Assembly: GCF_000196515.1 (NCBI RefSeq)
Contig: NC_014248.1
Span: 3,166,001 to 3,230,000 of the forward strand
Direction of reading: 5' to 3'
From: 'Nostoc azollae' 0708
GTDB taxonomy: Bacteria; Cyanobacteriota; Cyanobacteriia; Cyanobacteriales; Nostocaceae
Length of the DNA: 64,000 nt
Below are positions 19,975 through 29,491 of the stretch, one piece after another (the first letter of the stretch is position 1; each line of letters begins with the position of its first letter). The notes beneath the pieces are model-generated. The model saw only the letters and a list, made by a program, of their open reading frames with translations, made no database searches and was not told where the DNA came from. A program made the position numbers and the translations under genes.

Positions 19975-20253
19975 GACTCAAAGAATATCAAGTTCGAGAT
20001 AATAAGAGTTGACTGCGCCATTTTATTTTGGTTTTCTGTGCCTACACTTTTATTCTTTGCCATCAGTGGACTGGAGGATTAAGACCAAGGTGGGCTAAGA
20101 AACCTTTGAATACTTTTACTGCAGCTTTAGAAGCGTTGAGAACAGCCATATCTTTTCTATTTATTGATTGTTTCAACTTGAATCCGGATGTGTTTCCTTC
20201 TTATCAAGCCAGTTAGGGCCACATTTGCGCTTGATTTTTGTTTACGTCCCGCT
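19975..20253 (+). pseudogene. IS701-family fragment, copy 3 (3' quarter only)
   Basis: Matches copy 1 from the GACTTAAAGAATATCAAG region to its right end: KEYQVRDN, FCAYTFILCHQWTGG, RWAKKPLNTFTAALEALRT, and the end TTTTTGTTTACGTCCC at 20238-20251. It begins exactly at the right end of copy 2, at a GTTAGGACT sequence that is internal to the element, so copy 2 appears to have inserted into, or recombined with, this copy. Confidence 0.8.
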
Positions 20254-20257
20254 AATA

Positions 20258-20939
20258 TATTTGGGTGTATCACTAGTAAAACTGAGTAATAGGCAATATT
20301 AAGATGTTGCTAGTATTAGCAGAAGTTTACCGTCAAGAACTGTGGTTATATGAAAATACAAAACAGAGTATAGAAAACTGGATTGTCAGTTTAAGTCAAC
20401 CACACATTCGTCCGATTGTCCGTGGAAAAGCAGGAACAGCCGTAGAGTTTGGGGTAAAGTTTTCAGCTCTTTATTTTGACGCCTATGTATTTCTAGACCG
20501 CATAAGTTGGGATAGTTTTAACGAATCAGAAGACTTAAAACCACAAGTTGAAGCATTCAGAACCTACACGGGGTATTATCCTGAACCAGTTCATGTTGAT
20601 AAAGTTTATCGGAATAGAGACAACCGTGCTTGGTGTAAACAAAGAGGTATTAGAACAAGTGGTCTTCCGAAAGGAAGACCACCTAAAGACGTCAGTAAAG
20701 AAAAGAAGAAACAAGCTTTAAGGGACGAGAGAATTCGTAACTGTATTGAGCGTGAATTCGGACAGGCTAAACGAAGATTTAGCCTTGGGACAGTGATGGC
20801 TCAACTTTCTCATACTCCTTTAACTGCAATTGCTATTTCTTTTTTACTTATGAATCTTGCTACTCTTCTCTTACACCTTTTTTTGTGTCTTTTTATGGCG
20901 ATTTTTCAAAACCACATCTTTTTTCACCTTTCTCATTAA
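20258..20939 (+). pseudogene. IS5-family transposase, C-terminal half (split gene)
   Basis: After a short lead-in (VSLVKLSNRQY) and a one-base insertion at about 20300, the frame from 20304 runs open: MLLVLAEVYRQELWLYENT, IENWIVSLSQPHIRPIVRGKA, SALYFDAYVFLDRISWDSF and ERIRNCIEREFGQAKRRFSLG, ending at 20939. These are the C-terminal blocks, including the catalytic Asp and the EGKFGQ-like Glu region, of IS5 transposases. The matching N-terminal half is at 16303-16617, 3.6 kb upstream. The 3' tail to about 21000 is probably also IS sequence. Confidence 0.78.
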
Positions 20940-21125
20940 TGAAAATTAAGTTTTGGATAATCGCAGCCCACGAAAACTTATCTTTTTCCCTGTCTGATAA
21001 TTTAGTCAGTTCTTCTCTTGCCTTTTGATGACCTTTTCAGCAAACCCTATTTAGTTTCATTTATGATTATTTAGTTCATGATTCCTACCTCTTGAGTAAG
21101 CCTTTAATTAAGTAAAGCTTTCTCA

Positions 21126-21798
21126 CTAACCTATAGCTTTTTGACACTCCGCAACCGAAACACCTTTTCTCATTGCTTCCACTAAAGCTTGATAACTATC
21201 CCAATTGTCCTGAATCAGAATTTTTAGCTTGGAGCAAATAAAAACGCTGTTTTTGTTCAAAAATCTTTTCCTCAAAACCCAAAGCTTGCAAAAACTGATT
21301 TAACTTGGCTTTATCATCACCACCACCCTCAGCAGATTTAAAAACCACATTTTCTGCGGCAATTCCCGCCATCCAAATATTACAATAGAGTTCTACCATA
21401 GAAACACCTATCTTGCCCTTTTCCAACTGTTGTGCAATAATTTCGCTATCTTCCAAAGTCACTCCACCTTGTCCTGGTTGTCCTAGTTTCCAGGCTTCCC
21501 ACGCGCTGAGAGTATAGCCAGTGACAGGAATACCCAGCAGTTGAGCGACGAGGAAATGACCTGTTTCATCATGTAAAATGCGATCGGGATTTTCTGGAGA
21601 AAATCGCGCTAACCAATCTAATACTATCATTCCTCCTTTTCCTTGAAAGCTGAAATTATCCAAGGTAGCGATACCCAAAAACCCCACCATAGTTAAAATT
21701 GGGATAGTTGGGGACAGATGTATTAATGGTTCCAACAAAGTGGAAAGCGTTATCAAGAATACGAATACAGCAATGAGATTGATAGCAGCTTGATTCAT
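21126..21798 (-). pseudogene. M41/FtsH-like membrane metalloprotease homologue without ATPase domain, frameshifted
   Basis: From the ATG at 21798 the protein has two N-terminal membrane segments and then a peptidase-M41-like domain: FSFQGKGGMIVLDWLARFSPE, HFLVAQLLGIPVTGYTLSAWEA, and AGIAAENVVFKSAEGGGDDK. In relatives I remember, the zinc motif is HHEAGH; here it reads HDETGH, so the first ligand of HExxH is Asp. Near 21210 an A-run shift puts the frame into a stop at 21196; the +1 frame continues KILIQDNWDSYQALVEAMRKG and ends SVAECQKAIG at 21126, as expected for the family. Both changes suggest loss of function. Confidence 0.65.
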
Positions 21799-22044
21799 AG
21801 TTAGTTTCCTAAGGAAGTTGTTTAAATTTCTGAATATTTAATTAAATGTAATAAAGTTACAGCAGGATTGAGGAGTAAAAGTCTCTTGCTGTCTAGGTTT
21901 CAATTTAGATTTTATACCTCATTGATCTGCAATCTACTGTATACTTTATTGATGAGAAAATTATACCTTGTTGGATATTGGAAATCAAAGATTGAGGATT
22001 AGATCTAGACTAAAAGTTTTTTCCAAGTCCCCAATCACTATTAG

Positions 22045-23412
22045 CTATTCCCTTTTCCCCTCATTACCCAACATTCTTAATAATTTTCTCGCCACTAAAA
22101 CACCAACAACTCCAGCACCAACCAGTTCCATCACATGGACAAGTTCCTGACCCAAATTGCGGGGGTTAATATGATGATGAAAAATTTCTTCATCCAGCCA
22201 TTCTGTAGTAGCTTTAAAGTTATGAATTGGTGTTGGTAGTAGTGTTAAGTAAGTCCCTTGACGGATTAAATGCGCGGGTTCACCTGCAACTTCAAAAATA
22301 TTGAATAAGTTAGCAGCCGCATCATTGAGGCCCAACTTCAACATAGTTCCCCGGATGTCAACCTTAACTGGTTTTGGGTCTTTTCCTAGAGCAAGTGCTG
22401 TCAAATTCCGAGCAATATTTGCTCCGTGTTGATAAGCTACTTGTGCTGTAGGTGGTAGCGAACTATTCTGAACTGCTGCACAATCACCACCTGCAAATAC
22501 TTCTGGAAAATCAAGCAATTGCATTGTGGGAGTGACTAGGGGACGGCGATGATGATCCCGATGTTCTTGCGGAATTGGTAAGTCTTGGATCAGAGGATGG
22601 GTAGAAGTGCCAGCCGTCCAAATTGTGGTATACGTTGGCAATTTTCTTACTTCACCATGGCTCTTATATTCCACCGCGTTAGGATGAACAACAGTGGCTT
22701 CTGCTTCCAGAATAATTCCAATTTCTACAGTCCGTTTTTGTAATTCTGTCTCAGCAATTGGACGCAACGGATCGTTAATATCGCCATCAAGAATTTTCTG
22801 ACCATGATTGAGAAGAATCACACGGATTTCCGCAGAACTACCGCCTAATACGCCATACCAATGTGGGAGAAAATCAGCTAAAGTCGCTGCCATTTCTACA
22901 CCAGAAGGACCACCACCAACTATAACTACTGTTAATAGTTTGCGGCGTTGTTCTACATCTTCTGTTTGGATGGCTTTTTGTAAACAGTCACGTAAATGTC
23001 GGTCAAGAGCGATCGCATCAGCTTGTGTCCAAAAAGGAAAGGCATTTTCTTTAGCACCCTCAACGTGAGGATAGCCAGTAACGCTCCCCAAAGCTAATAC
23101 TAAGTTACTGTATTTGTAGGAATTCCCAGAAGCTAATTCGACTTCCGATTGATGCAGGTCTATTGACTGTACTATATCTTGAACAAAAATGACACCACTA
23201 CATTTAAGTAATTCCGAAAAGTGTGGTACTACTTGAGAGCTATTCATTTCTCCATCGAAATATTCATAAAGTAATGGCTTAAAACAAAAGCGTTTATTTT
23301 TATCAATTAAGATCACAGAGCGAGGATAGTGTTCGTGAGCTAAGTGTAAGGCTGTAAATAGACCGGTAAAACCACCACCGACGATCACAGTCTGATAAAC
23401 TGGGCTGTTCAT
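22045..23412 (-). CDS. Type II NADH dehydrogenase (NDH-2), FAD-dependent
   Basis: Oxidises NAD(P)H and passes electrons to the quinone pool at the membrane surface without pumping protons. The 455-residue protein begins MNSPVYQTVIVGGGFTGLFTA, with the FAD-binding GxGxxG, and has the second dinucleotide motif VVIVGGGPSGVEMAATLAD at about residue 165, the conserved PTAQVAYQHG segment and the FAGGDCAA FAD site near residue 305. A C-terminal amphipathic/hydrophobic segment (MELVGAGVVGVLVARKLL) could anchor it. It lies 98 bp downstream of a small membrane protein gene in the same direction as the cta genes, so it may be the last gene of that respiratory operon. No lesions are seen. Confidence 0.92.
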   Translation of the reverse strand: MNSPVYQTVIVGGGFTGLFTALHLAHEHYPRSVILIDKNKRFCFKPLLYEYFDGEMNSSQVVPHFSELLKCSGVIFVQDIVQSIDLHQSEVELASGNSYKYSNLVLALGSVTGYPHVEGAKENAFPFWTQADAIALDRHLRDCLQKAIQTEDVEQRRKLLTVVIVGGGPSGVEMAATLADFLPHWYGVLGGSSAEIRVILLNHGQKILDGDINDPLRPIAETELQKRTVEIGIILEAEATVVHPNAVEYKSHGEVRKLPTYTTIWTAGTSTHPLIQDLPIPQEHRDHHRRPLVTPTMQLLDFPEVFAGGDCAAVQNSSLPPTAQVAYQHGANIARNLTALALGKDPKPVKVDIRGTMLKLGLNDAAANLFNIFEVAGEPAHLIRQGTYLTLLPTPIHNFKATTEWLDEEIFHHHINPRNLGQELVHVMELVGAGVVGVLVARKLLRMLGNEGKRE

Positions 23413-23510
23413 AAAAACTCCTCAAGGGTGAAATTTTTACAGATTTAGATCTCTTCTGAACATGCACGCGGAGGAAAATAGCAAATGACTAATGATTAAT
23501 GATTAATTTG

Positions 23511-23750
23511 CTATACCGATAAGAAGAAAGCAATGATAATAGCACTAAGCACAAGAGCGAATACAATAGCGTACTCAAATCTGCGGCTAAAAAATCCCAC
23601 AGCCGTAACCAGAGCGATCGCTAATCCAATAATGCCAACATACTGCTCTTTTTGTAAATTATGTGCAATAAGTGGGTCTTGGTTTTTACCAGGTATTGGA
23701 GTTGCTTGAATTGATTTTGGCAATGGTAGTTCTTGTGCTAATAAGTTCAT
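23511..23750 (-). CDS. Small membrane protein of the oxidase operon, 79 residues
   Basis: The N-terminal half is polar and Pro-rich (ELPLPKSIQATPIPGKNQDP). The C-terminal half has two hydrophobic segments, YVGIIGLAIALVTAVGFF and YAIVFALVLSAIIIAFFL, separated by SRRFE. It lies between ctaE and the NDH-2 gene in the same direction and carries a HIP1 octamer at 23613. I do not recognise a family. From its position it may be an accessory or assembly factor of the terminal oxidase, but this is inference. Confidence 0.6.
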   Translation of the reverse strand: MNLLAQELPLPKSIQATPIPGKNQDPLIAHNLQKEQYVGIIGLAIALVTAVGFFSRRFEYAIVFALVLSAIIIAFFLSV

Positions 23751-23850
23751 AAAATTACTCCTAAAAATAGTTCTTGCCTTGTTAGCGTAAGCCTGCGGTT
23801 CTGACTATTTTGTAGCTTACTTTCCGTAGAGTATTTTGAATACTAACTTT

Positions 23851-24519
23851 TTAAGCCTGCCACAAGTAGAGAATTGAGAAGAGGAACACCCAAACTATAT
23901 CAACGAAATGCCAAAATAGAGTCGTTGCACTTGCACCAAAATGATCTTTGTTGTAATTACCTGGAATTAAGGAACGGAAAAGCATAATTATCTGGAGAAT
24001 TACACCATTAATAACGTGTAAATCATGAAAACCTGTTAATACGTAAAATGTTGAACCAACTAATCCTGTAGTTGACCTAAAACCGAGTTGACTCCATTCA
24101 ATTCCTTGACCAATTAAGAAGTAACTTCCCATGCAAATTGTCATCAACCAAAGCCAACGGAATTTATTTAGCTGATGGTGCTTGAGAGCATTTTCTGCTG
24201 GTTGAATGACAAAGCTACTGGAGAGTAACACCACCGTGTTAATAATCACAAAGGTAGACAATTTTGAACCGGAAACACCAGGTGGTAGCCAATTCTGTGA
24301 ATGTGTCAATCGCAGGGCAACATAAGTGAAGATAAAACTCAAGAAAACCATGCTTTCCCATAGCAGGAACACGGTAAACCCGAACATACCCTTACCATGA
24401 TGGTTTTTAGCACGTCCACCACGAATTGCTAGGAAACGCTTTAGCCAATTTGGTAGGTATCGCCACCAGCGTTCCAAAGGGATAGGACTCTCATCTACAT
24501 GAATTACCCAACGGGTCAT
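23851..24519 (-). CDS. ctaE: Cytochrome oxidase subunit III (ARTO/cox3-type)
   Basis: Integral membrane subunit III of a haem-copper oxidase. The 222-residue protein has about five membrane segments. It includes FGFTVFLLWESMVFLSFIFTY, a FVIINTVVLLSSSFVI helix, the conserved FYVLTGFHDLHVINGVILQ (the xGxHxxHV motif of subunit III) and the C-terminal LFWHFVDIVWVFLFSILYL. The frame is intact, although the upstream genes for subunits I and II are broken. The ATG at 24519 is preceded by an AT-rich octamer repeat rather than a clear ribosome-binding site. Without subunit I it can have no catalytic role unless another oxidase operon supplies one. Confidence 0.93.
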   Translation of the reverse strand: MTRWVIHVDESPIPLERWWRYLPNWLKRFLAIRGGRAKNHHGKGMFGFTVFLLWESMVFLSFIFTYVALRLTHSQNWLPPGVSGSKLSTFVIINTVVLLSSSFVIQPAENALKHHQLNKFRWLWLMTICMGSYFLIGQGIEWSQLGFRSTTGLVGSTFYVLTGFHDLHVINGVILQIIMLFRSLIPGNYNKDHFGASATTLFWHFVDIVWVFLFSILYLWQA

Positions 24520-24548
24520 AGTTATATAGTTATATAGTTATATAGTTT
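24519..24548. repeat. Short tandem octamer repeat (AGTTATAT x3)
   Basis: Three perfect AGTTATAT units between ctaD and ctaE, just upstream of the ctaE start; short tandem repeats of this kind are common in Nostoc genomes. Confidence 0.7.
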
Positions 24549-24584
24549 AAGTAAAATTTTTATCCCAGATACAGTACCTTATTC

Positions 24585-26258
24585 TTAGTGTTCTAGCTGA
24601 TGATAGTCAGGAGGTTCTATCACTGAGTATTTAGGGTAACCGTAATCACAAGGTGGTCTTTTCACAACCGGAATTTCATCAAAGTTATCTTGCGGAGGTA
24701 GTGAGGTGGTTGTCCATTCCAATCCTGTGGCATGCCAAGGATTGTTGACTGCCCTTGTGCCGTATAGCCAGGAACCCACCATATTGCCACCAATAAAAGG
24801 TAATATAGATACTCCCAACAAGAAGCCGCCTAGACTAGCAATAACATTCCATCCTTGATAGCGTCGGTCATAAGAGGAAATTCGCCGTACCATTCCCTGT
24901 AAACCTACTGGAAGCATAGGAAAGAACGTAAGGTTAGCACTGATAAAGGTTAACCAAAAATGCAATTTGCCCCAACCTTCGGGGTACATCCGTCCGGTAA
25001 TCTTCGGAAACCAGAAGTAAATGGCGGTAAAAATTGCCATTGTGATGGTGTTAAAAACAATGTAGTGGAAGTATCCCACTATAAAGTGAGTATTATGGAC
25101 GTGGATATCAAATGGTACTGCTGCCAACATCACTCCAGTGACACCACCAAGCAGAAACATGGCTGCACCTCCCATAGCGAACAGCATGGGTGTCTCTAAA
25201 TGCAGTTTGCTTTTCCAAATTGTAGCAGTCCAACCAAATGCTTTCACACCTGTAGGCACGGCAACCAAAATTGATGTCACGATAAATAAGATCCGCATCC
25301 AGCTAGGTGTAGCACTGGTGAACATATGATGTACCCAAACAAAAATACTAACTACAGCAATGCCTAAAGAGGCGACAGCTAATGACCGATAACCAAATAA
25401 GGGGTTACGGGAAAAAGCTGGCAGAACTTCCGCAAAAATACCAAAGGCTGGTAGCGTCATAATGTAAACTGCGGGGTGGGAGTAAAACCAGAATAGATGC
25501 TGGTAAATGATCGGGTCGCCATTCTCTAAAGGTTTGAAGAATTGCATCCCAAAATTGAGGTCAAATAAGAGCAGGATTAATGCACCTGTTAGGGAAGGTA
25601 AATTAACTAGTTGCAACAACTGGGCGCTGAGAACTGACCAAACAAAAACGGGCATTCGGAAGAAGGTCATTCCTGGGGCGCGCATCCAAAAAATGGTTGT
25701 TACGAAGTTAACAGCCCCCATAATTGAAGAGATGCCGATGATTACTAAACTGATAATCCAAATCAATTCCCCATTTATTGGTTGACCAGGAGGAATTTGC
25801 AGTCCGGCTGGTGGTCATATCTACCAGCCGGACTGCGCCGTACCATTGGGCAGCAAGAAGCTAGATAGCAATAAAATACCCCTTGGTGGAATCATCCAAA
25901 AAGAGATGGCGTTGAGTAGAGGAAAAGCTATATCCCGCACTCCAATCATGAGGGGTACTAGGTAGTTAGAAATACCTGCATTGAATGGAATAATCCATAA
26001 GAAAATCATAATTGTCCCGTGCAAGGTGAACAAGCCGTTGTAAAGGGGACGATCTACTACATTGGACTGAGGCGTAATGAGTTTGGCACGGATGACCATT
26101 GCCAACAGGCCGCCAACCAAGAAGAAAATGAAAGACATCACCATGTACTGAACGCCGATCACTTTATGGTCAGTGCTGAAGCTGAAGTATCTTCGCCAGT
26201 TATTCTCAGGCTCGTTTTGAGATGTTGAGGATTCTCTATATCCAATGATATTGTCCAT
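24585..26258 (-). pseudogene. ctaD: Cytochrome oxidase subunit I (ARTO/cox3-type), broken by two in-frame stops
   Basis: Subunit I carries the haem and CuB centre. From the ATG at 26258 the protein reads RRYFSFSTDHKVIGVQYM, then FTLHGTIMIFLWIIPF with a haem-ligand His. It ends at a TAG in NGTAQSGW. Without any shift the frame continues through one sense codon, a TGA, and then GLQIPPGQPINGELIWI, FWFYSHPAVYIMTLPAFG (CuB site), VHHMFTS and HNTHFIVGYFHYIVF to the stop at 24585. Total length 557 codons, normal for the family. The stops at 25821-25823 and 25815-25817 lie within the palindrome 25800-25835. All metal ligands are otherwise present, so the loss looks recent. Confidence 0.88.
25800..25835. 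repeat. Perfect 13-bp palindrome carrying both stop codons of ctaD
   Basis: CAGTCCGGCTGGT and ACCAGCCGGACTG are exact complements around a 10-base centre. The segment replaces a stretch that in relatives encodes roughly TSYPPLS, with no net change of length or frame. Confidence 0.85.
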
Positions 26259-26276
26259 ATCAGTATGTAATATTTA

Positions 26277-27212
26277 TTAGGTATTTTCCTTTGACACTGC
26301 CGTAGGCAGTGCGCTCCGCCCGATCGCTCTTTGATAAGGTACGACAGTGTACCAGCCAGTCTTAAACCATGTTTTTGGTGATTGGCTATACTCTGCTAAT
26401 GCCTGATTTTTTCTCATCTTTGGTTCTTTTTCAGTTTTCGTAAGCCACTGGTTATATTCCTCCAGGGATTCAACCTGGATATTGGCACCCATCAAAGTAA
26501 AGTAAGTACCCTTGAATAAGGCATCTTTCAACCTATGTCTGCCGATATGTTTGGGTGTAACTATAAGGTTAATGTTGGGTCCAGGCATAATATACTGCTG
26601 TAACCGGAACTCAGGGACGTAAAAGCTATGGAGTACGTCCTTAGCGTGCATATTGAGAGGAGTGCGAAGATTTACAGGCAGATGTAATTCATCGCCAGTA
26701 ATATTATTTGGATAGCGGAAAGACCAATCCCATTGCTTCACAAAAACCTCAATAGTTTCAGATGCTGGTTTCCGTTTATCATCACTAGCTACGGCATAGG
26801 CCGGTTCTGATTTTGGGAGTGTATGCAAATGTAGGATTTGCCTCAAACCTAGAATATTTAATTGCTGATAAATATTGAAGCCTTGGAAAGCAATCCACAG
26901 CAGTAGTAAGGTTGGAGTCGCCGTCCATCAGATTTCTAGCTTGATATCATCACCTCTAGATGAGTGTCCCTAGCTGTAGTCATTTTTGGGTGCATGAAAT
27001 AAAAGTACCGAGTACAGGATCATGCCTACAAGCCCAAGGATAATAAATGCTCCGATTGAAAGTAAGAAGCTAAATAAACTATGGACTGTTTGTGCTTCTG
27101 CTGTAGCTTCAAGCGGCATCGAAGGATACGCCAACTGCCCAATCCAATGGCTGATAACAAGCAGCACTGCAATACAACCAGCTATTAGTAAATATTCTAA
27201 ACATCTAACCAT
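26277..27212 (-). pseudogene. ctaC: Oxidase subunit II (ARTO type, no CuA site), two in-frame stops
   Basis: The N-terminal part from 27212 has two membrane segments (LLIAGCIAVLLVISHWIG and FLLSIGAFIILGLVGMILYS) and stops with TAG at 26970. The same frame continues GHSSRGDDIKLEI, a TGA at about 26920, then WTATPTLLLLWIAFQGFN and the periplasmic cupredoxin domain with VKQWDWSFRYPN, DVLHSFYVPEFRLQQ and TYFTLMGANIQVES. Where CuA-type subunits have CxxxC, this protein has no cysteines, which marks the quinol-oxidising ARTO type. It would be about 311 residues long. It is followed after 18 bp by ctaD. Confidence 0.85.
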
Positions 27213-27236
27213 AAACTCAGAATGCTTCTCGTTTAA

Positions 27237-27839
27237 TTATTTGAGCAGCAAATGCGGGTTTGCGCCCTATTGAAGTAATTTAGCCGCCGTAACGTGAATG
27301 CTAAACTCCTCCCCTAATTGTGCCCCTAAAGTTCTGTGGAAATACAACATACCGAACATCACAATGCCTATTAACAAATAATTCCACTGCACTTATCTAG
27401 AAGCATTATTGCGCCAATCGTAGCGTTACAAAGCTCTCCACACGTTTATGGCAACGATAACCCCTAGCAGTAAAACACCACCTAAACCATGCAAAAGCAT
27501 TGTCCACTAAACGCTCAACCCCCAATTACTCTTTTGATTAACTAGTGGTTTTGTCAGCAGTAACTCGAAAAAAACAAAGGCGACAGTAAAAAATATCACA
27601 ATAGCCGCCCACAGAAGGATCTACCGACCAACGTCGAAGAAACCAGAACGGATGGCGGGAAGACCCAAAAATTTGAAGATTGGTCGTTATATGGAAAAAA
27701 TAGCTCCTGGTCAAACTAAGATATTGATTATAAACAAACGCAATATCAGATGCACCAACTGCGGGTGCATGGGAATTTCCTAGGGTAGTCTATTAGCATC
27801 TAACCTCAATCCTAATTAGTCAATTAGCTGTGAGTTCAT
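27237..27839 (-). pseudogene. DUF2231 membrane protein, second copy, with several stops
   Basis: The ATG at 27839 overlaps the stop of the preceding DUF2231 gene (ATGA), so the two were translationally coupled. The frame holds stops after about 7 and 19 codons and at several later points, but never shifts: IPMHPQLVHLILRLFI, FKFLGLPAIRSGFFDVG, AAIVIFFTVAFVFFELLL, WTMLLHGLGGVLLLGVIVAI and YLLIGIVMFGMLYFHRTLG are all in one frame, to a TAA at 27237. At least seven stops point to an older loss than that in ctaD. DUF2231 genes precede the ARTO genes in related genomes. Confidence 0.78.
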
Positions 27840-28327
27840 GACGATATTCCCTGTTTCATCGCTTCAACGACAGGCTTAAAGTGTAATCCGTATACCCAAA
27901 ATAGGTTGCTCCCCAAATACACTTGGATTACTCCTAGACCAATTAAAAAGGTTGCTACACCGAGGTAAGCAGGAGGCAATTTTAGCGGGTTGCGATTGTG
28001 AATCACAACCCGCCAAGCTGTAATAGCAGCAACGATCGCCGTAAGTGACCAACCCATGACTGTGTGAAAATTAAGTATGGGCTGGACTGCTGGATAAACT
28101 TGTGCCAGCCCTGCTTCAAACTGTCCAAAAATCATGGCTGCAAAAATAGGGATCGCACCCATAAACACATTCCAGAAACCAACCTCAAATAAACGTGCAT
28201 TGCGCGTGGAATAACCCACCACATCACAAATAAATGAGAAAAACACCATCGCTACAAAATGGACAACAATCGGGTGTATGGGGTCGGAGTATGGGAGATT
28301 TTGGCTATTAAGAGGGAGAGGGAACAT
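27836..28327 (-). CDS. DUF2231 membrane protein, intact copy
   Basis: A 163-residue protein with four predicted membrane helices: IHPIVVHFVAMVFFSFICDVV near the N-terminus, NVFMGAIPIFAAMIFG, a FHTVMGWSLTAIVAAITAW helix, and YLGVATFLIGLGVIQVYLG. The IHP...H motif at the start is the DUF2231 signature. As the first gene of the oxidase operon it may help assemble or connect the oxidase, but no function is established. The second copy directly downstream is dead; this one has no lesion. Confidence 0.85.
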   Translation of the reverse strand: MFPLPLNSQNLPYSDPIHPIVVHFVAMVFFSFICDVVGYSTRNARLFEVGFWNVFMGAIPIFAAMIFGQFEAGLAQVYPAVQPILNFHTVMGWSLTAIVAAITAWRVVIHNRNPLKLPPAYLGVATFLIGLGVIQVYLGSNLFWVYGLHFKPVVEAMKQGISS

Positions 28328-29491
28328 CGCTTACTTCTGGCGATCACCAGACGATATAATATCAGTTAATTTTGAGCAAAACAAAATTCATTATTGAGGT
28401 TTAAATTTTAAAATTGCTCTCCACAAACTTATTACTACTAACTCTTATCTAAAAAATCCAACAAAGAATACTCTCCTAAGAGAGATTTAAAAACAAAATA
28501 AGTAAAGTAGGTGGGCGGGAAAATTTATAACTATGTCATGGCGAATGCAGCAAAGCGGAACCAGGCAATCCCAAGGGATTCAAGTAATTTACATTTTGTT
28601 AGATAGTTATGGTTATTTATCTCTACCTATTTATTTTATTTTCATGATCTGCATCTGCTTTTTTTATATTTTGCTCTGTTAAAAAACCAGAAAATTCTAG
28701 GTAATCGATTCTTTACTTGGGAAATAAGTAGGTGGGCGTTAAAAATTGTCGTTATGACAAGTCAAGAGGCAAAAGGCAAGAGTGAAGAGGTTTTGGGGCT
28801 AATTTCTAAAGTTTCCCGCCTACCATTATGTAATTCCTTCCTTATTGTCCGACTGAAACCATCCGAGAATAGGCTTCTTGGGATTTACCCATCGCATCTT
28901 CATCTACATAGCGAATCAAATCATCAACTAGGAGATTTTCGAGAGTGAAAATACGTAAATTCTGTTAGATCCCGTTAATATTGTGCTTGTTGAGACTAGG
29001 AAAGAGAATTTGAGAGAAAACTGAATTAGCGATCGCATTTTCAACTAACGATTAACATTCACAAGACAGTAATCTGCGGGTTTTCTACAGAAGTTCATTA
29101 TCTGTTTCACCGACTAACTCTAAATAATCTTATAAGACGCAGAAAAATTACTGCGTATAAACTTTTCTCTCTATGGTTAAGCAAAACCTCCCATTGACCA
29201 GTCCAATCTATATGTGTGGAGATTTGGATTTTCGCAGACATTATCTGGACATAGTCATAATTTTTGCTCCAAATACTTTCTAATAGTAGCATTTATCAAG
29301 AGACGGAACTCAATAAATAAGTACCTTCAGCCTTTGTTGACAGAGATTATCCTTTGCACATGATTCTATCTAAGATCTTCTCTACAGTCTTGGCAAACTT
29401 TGCATCTCCTCTAGCCCGTGGACATGGAAGATCAATTTTCATATTCATACTGATTTGACCATTCTCAATGAAAACTACTAAGAGATGATTT
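28328..29491. other. 1.2-kb gene-poor region upstream of the oxidase operon
   Basis: It should contain the promoter of the DUF2231-cta operon near 28330-28450, but no element is certain. A direct repeat AAGTAGGTGGGCG occurs at about 28506 and 28726, each followed by A-rich sequence and a TATG. On the minus strand, 28965-28843 reads LRIFTLENLLVDDLIRYVDED, then a Gly-Lys-Ser-rich tail and a stop, which looks like the end of a lost gene I cannot name. A HIP1 octamer is at 29029. Confidence 0.45.

Noticed and set aside
28754-28948. 64-codon plus-strand frame with a plausible start
   Set aside because: No family features; the minus strand of the same stretch reads like the tail of a lost gene.
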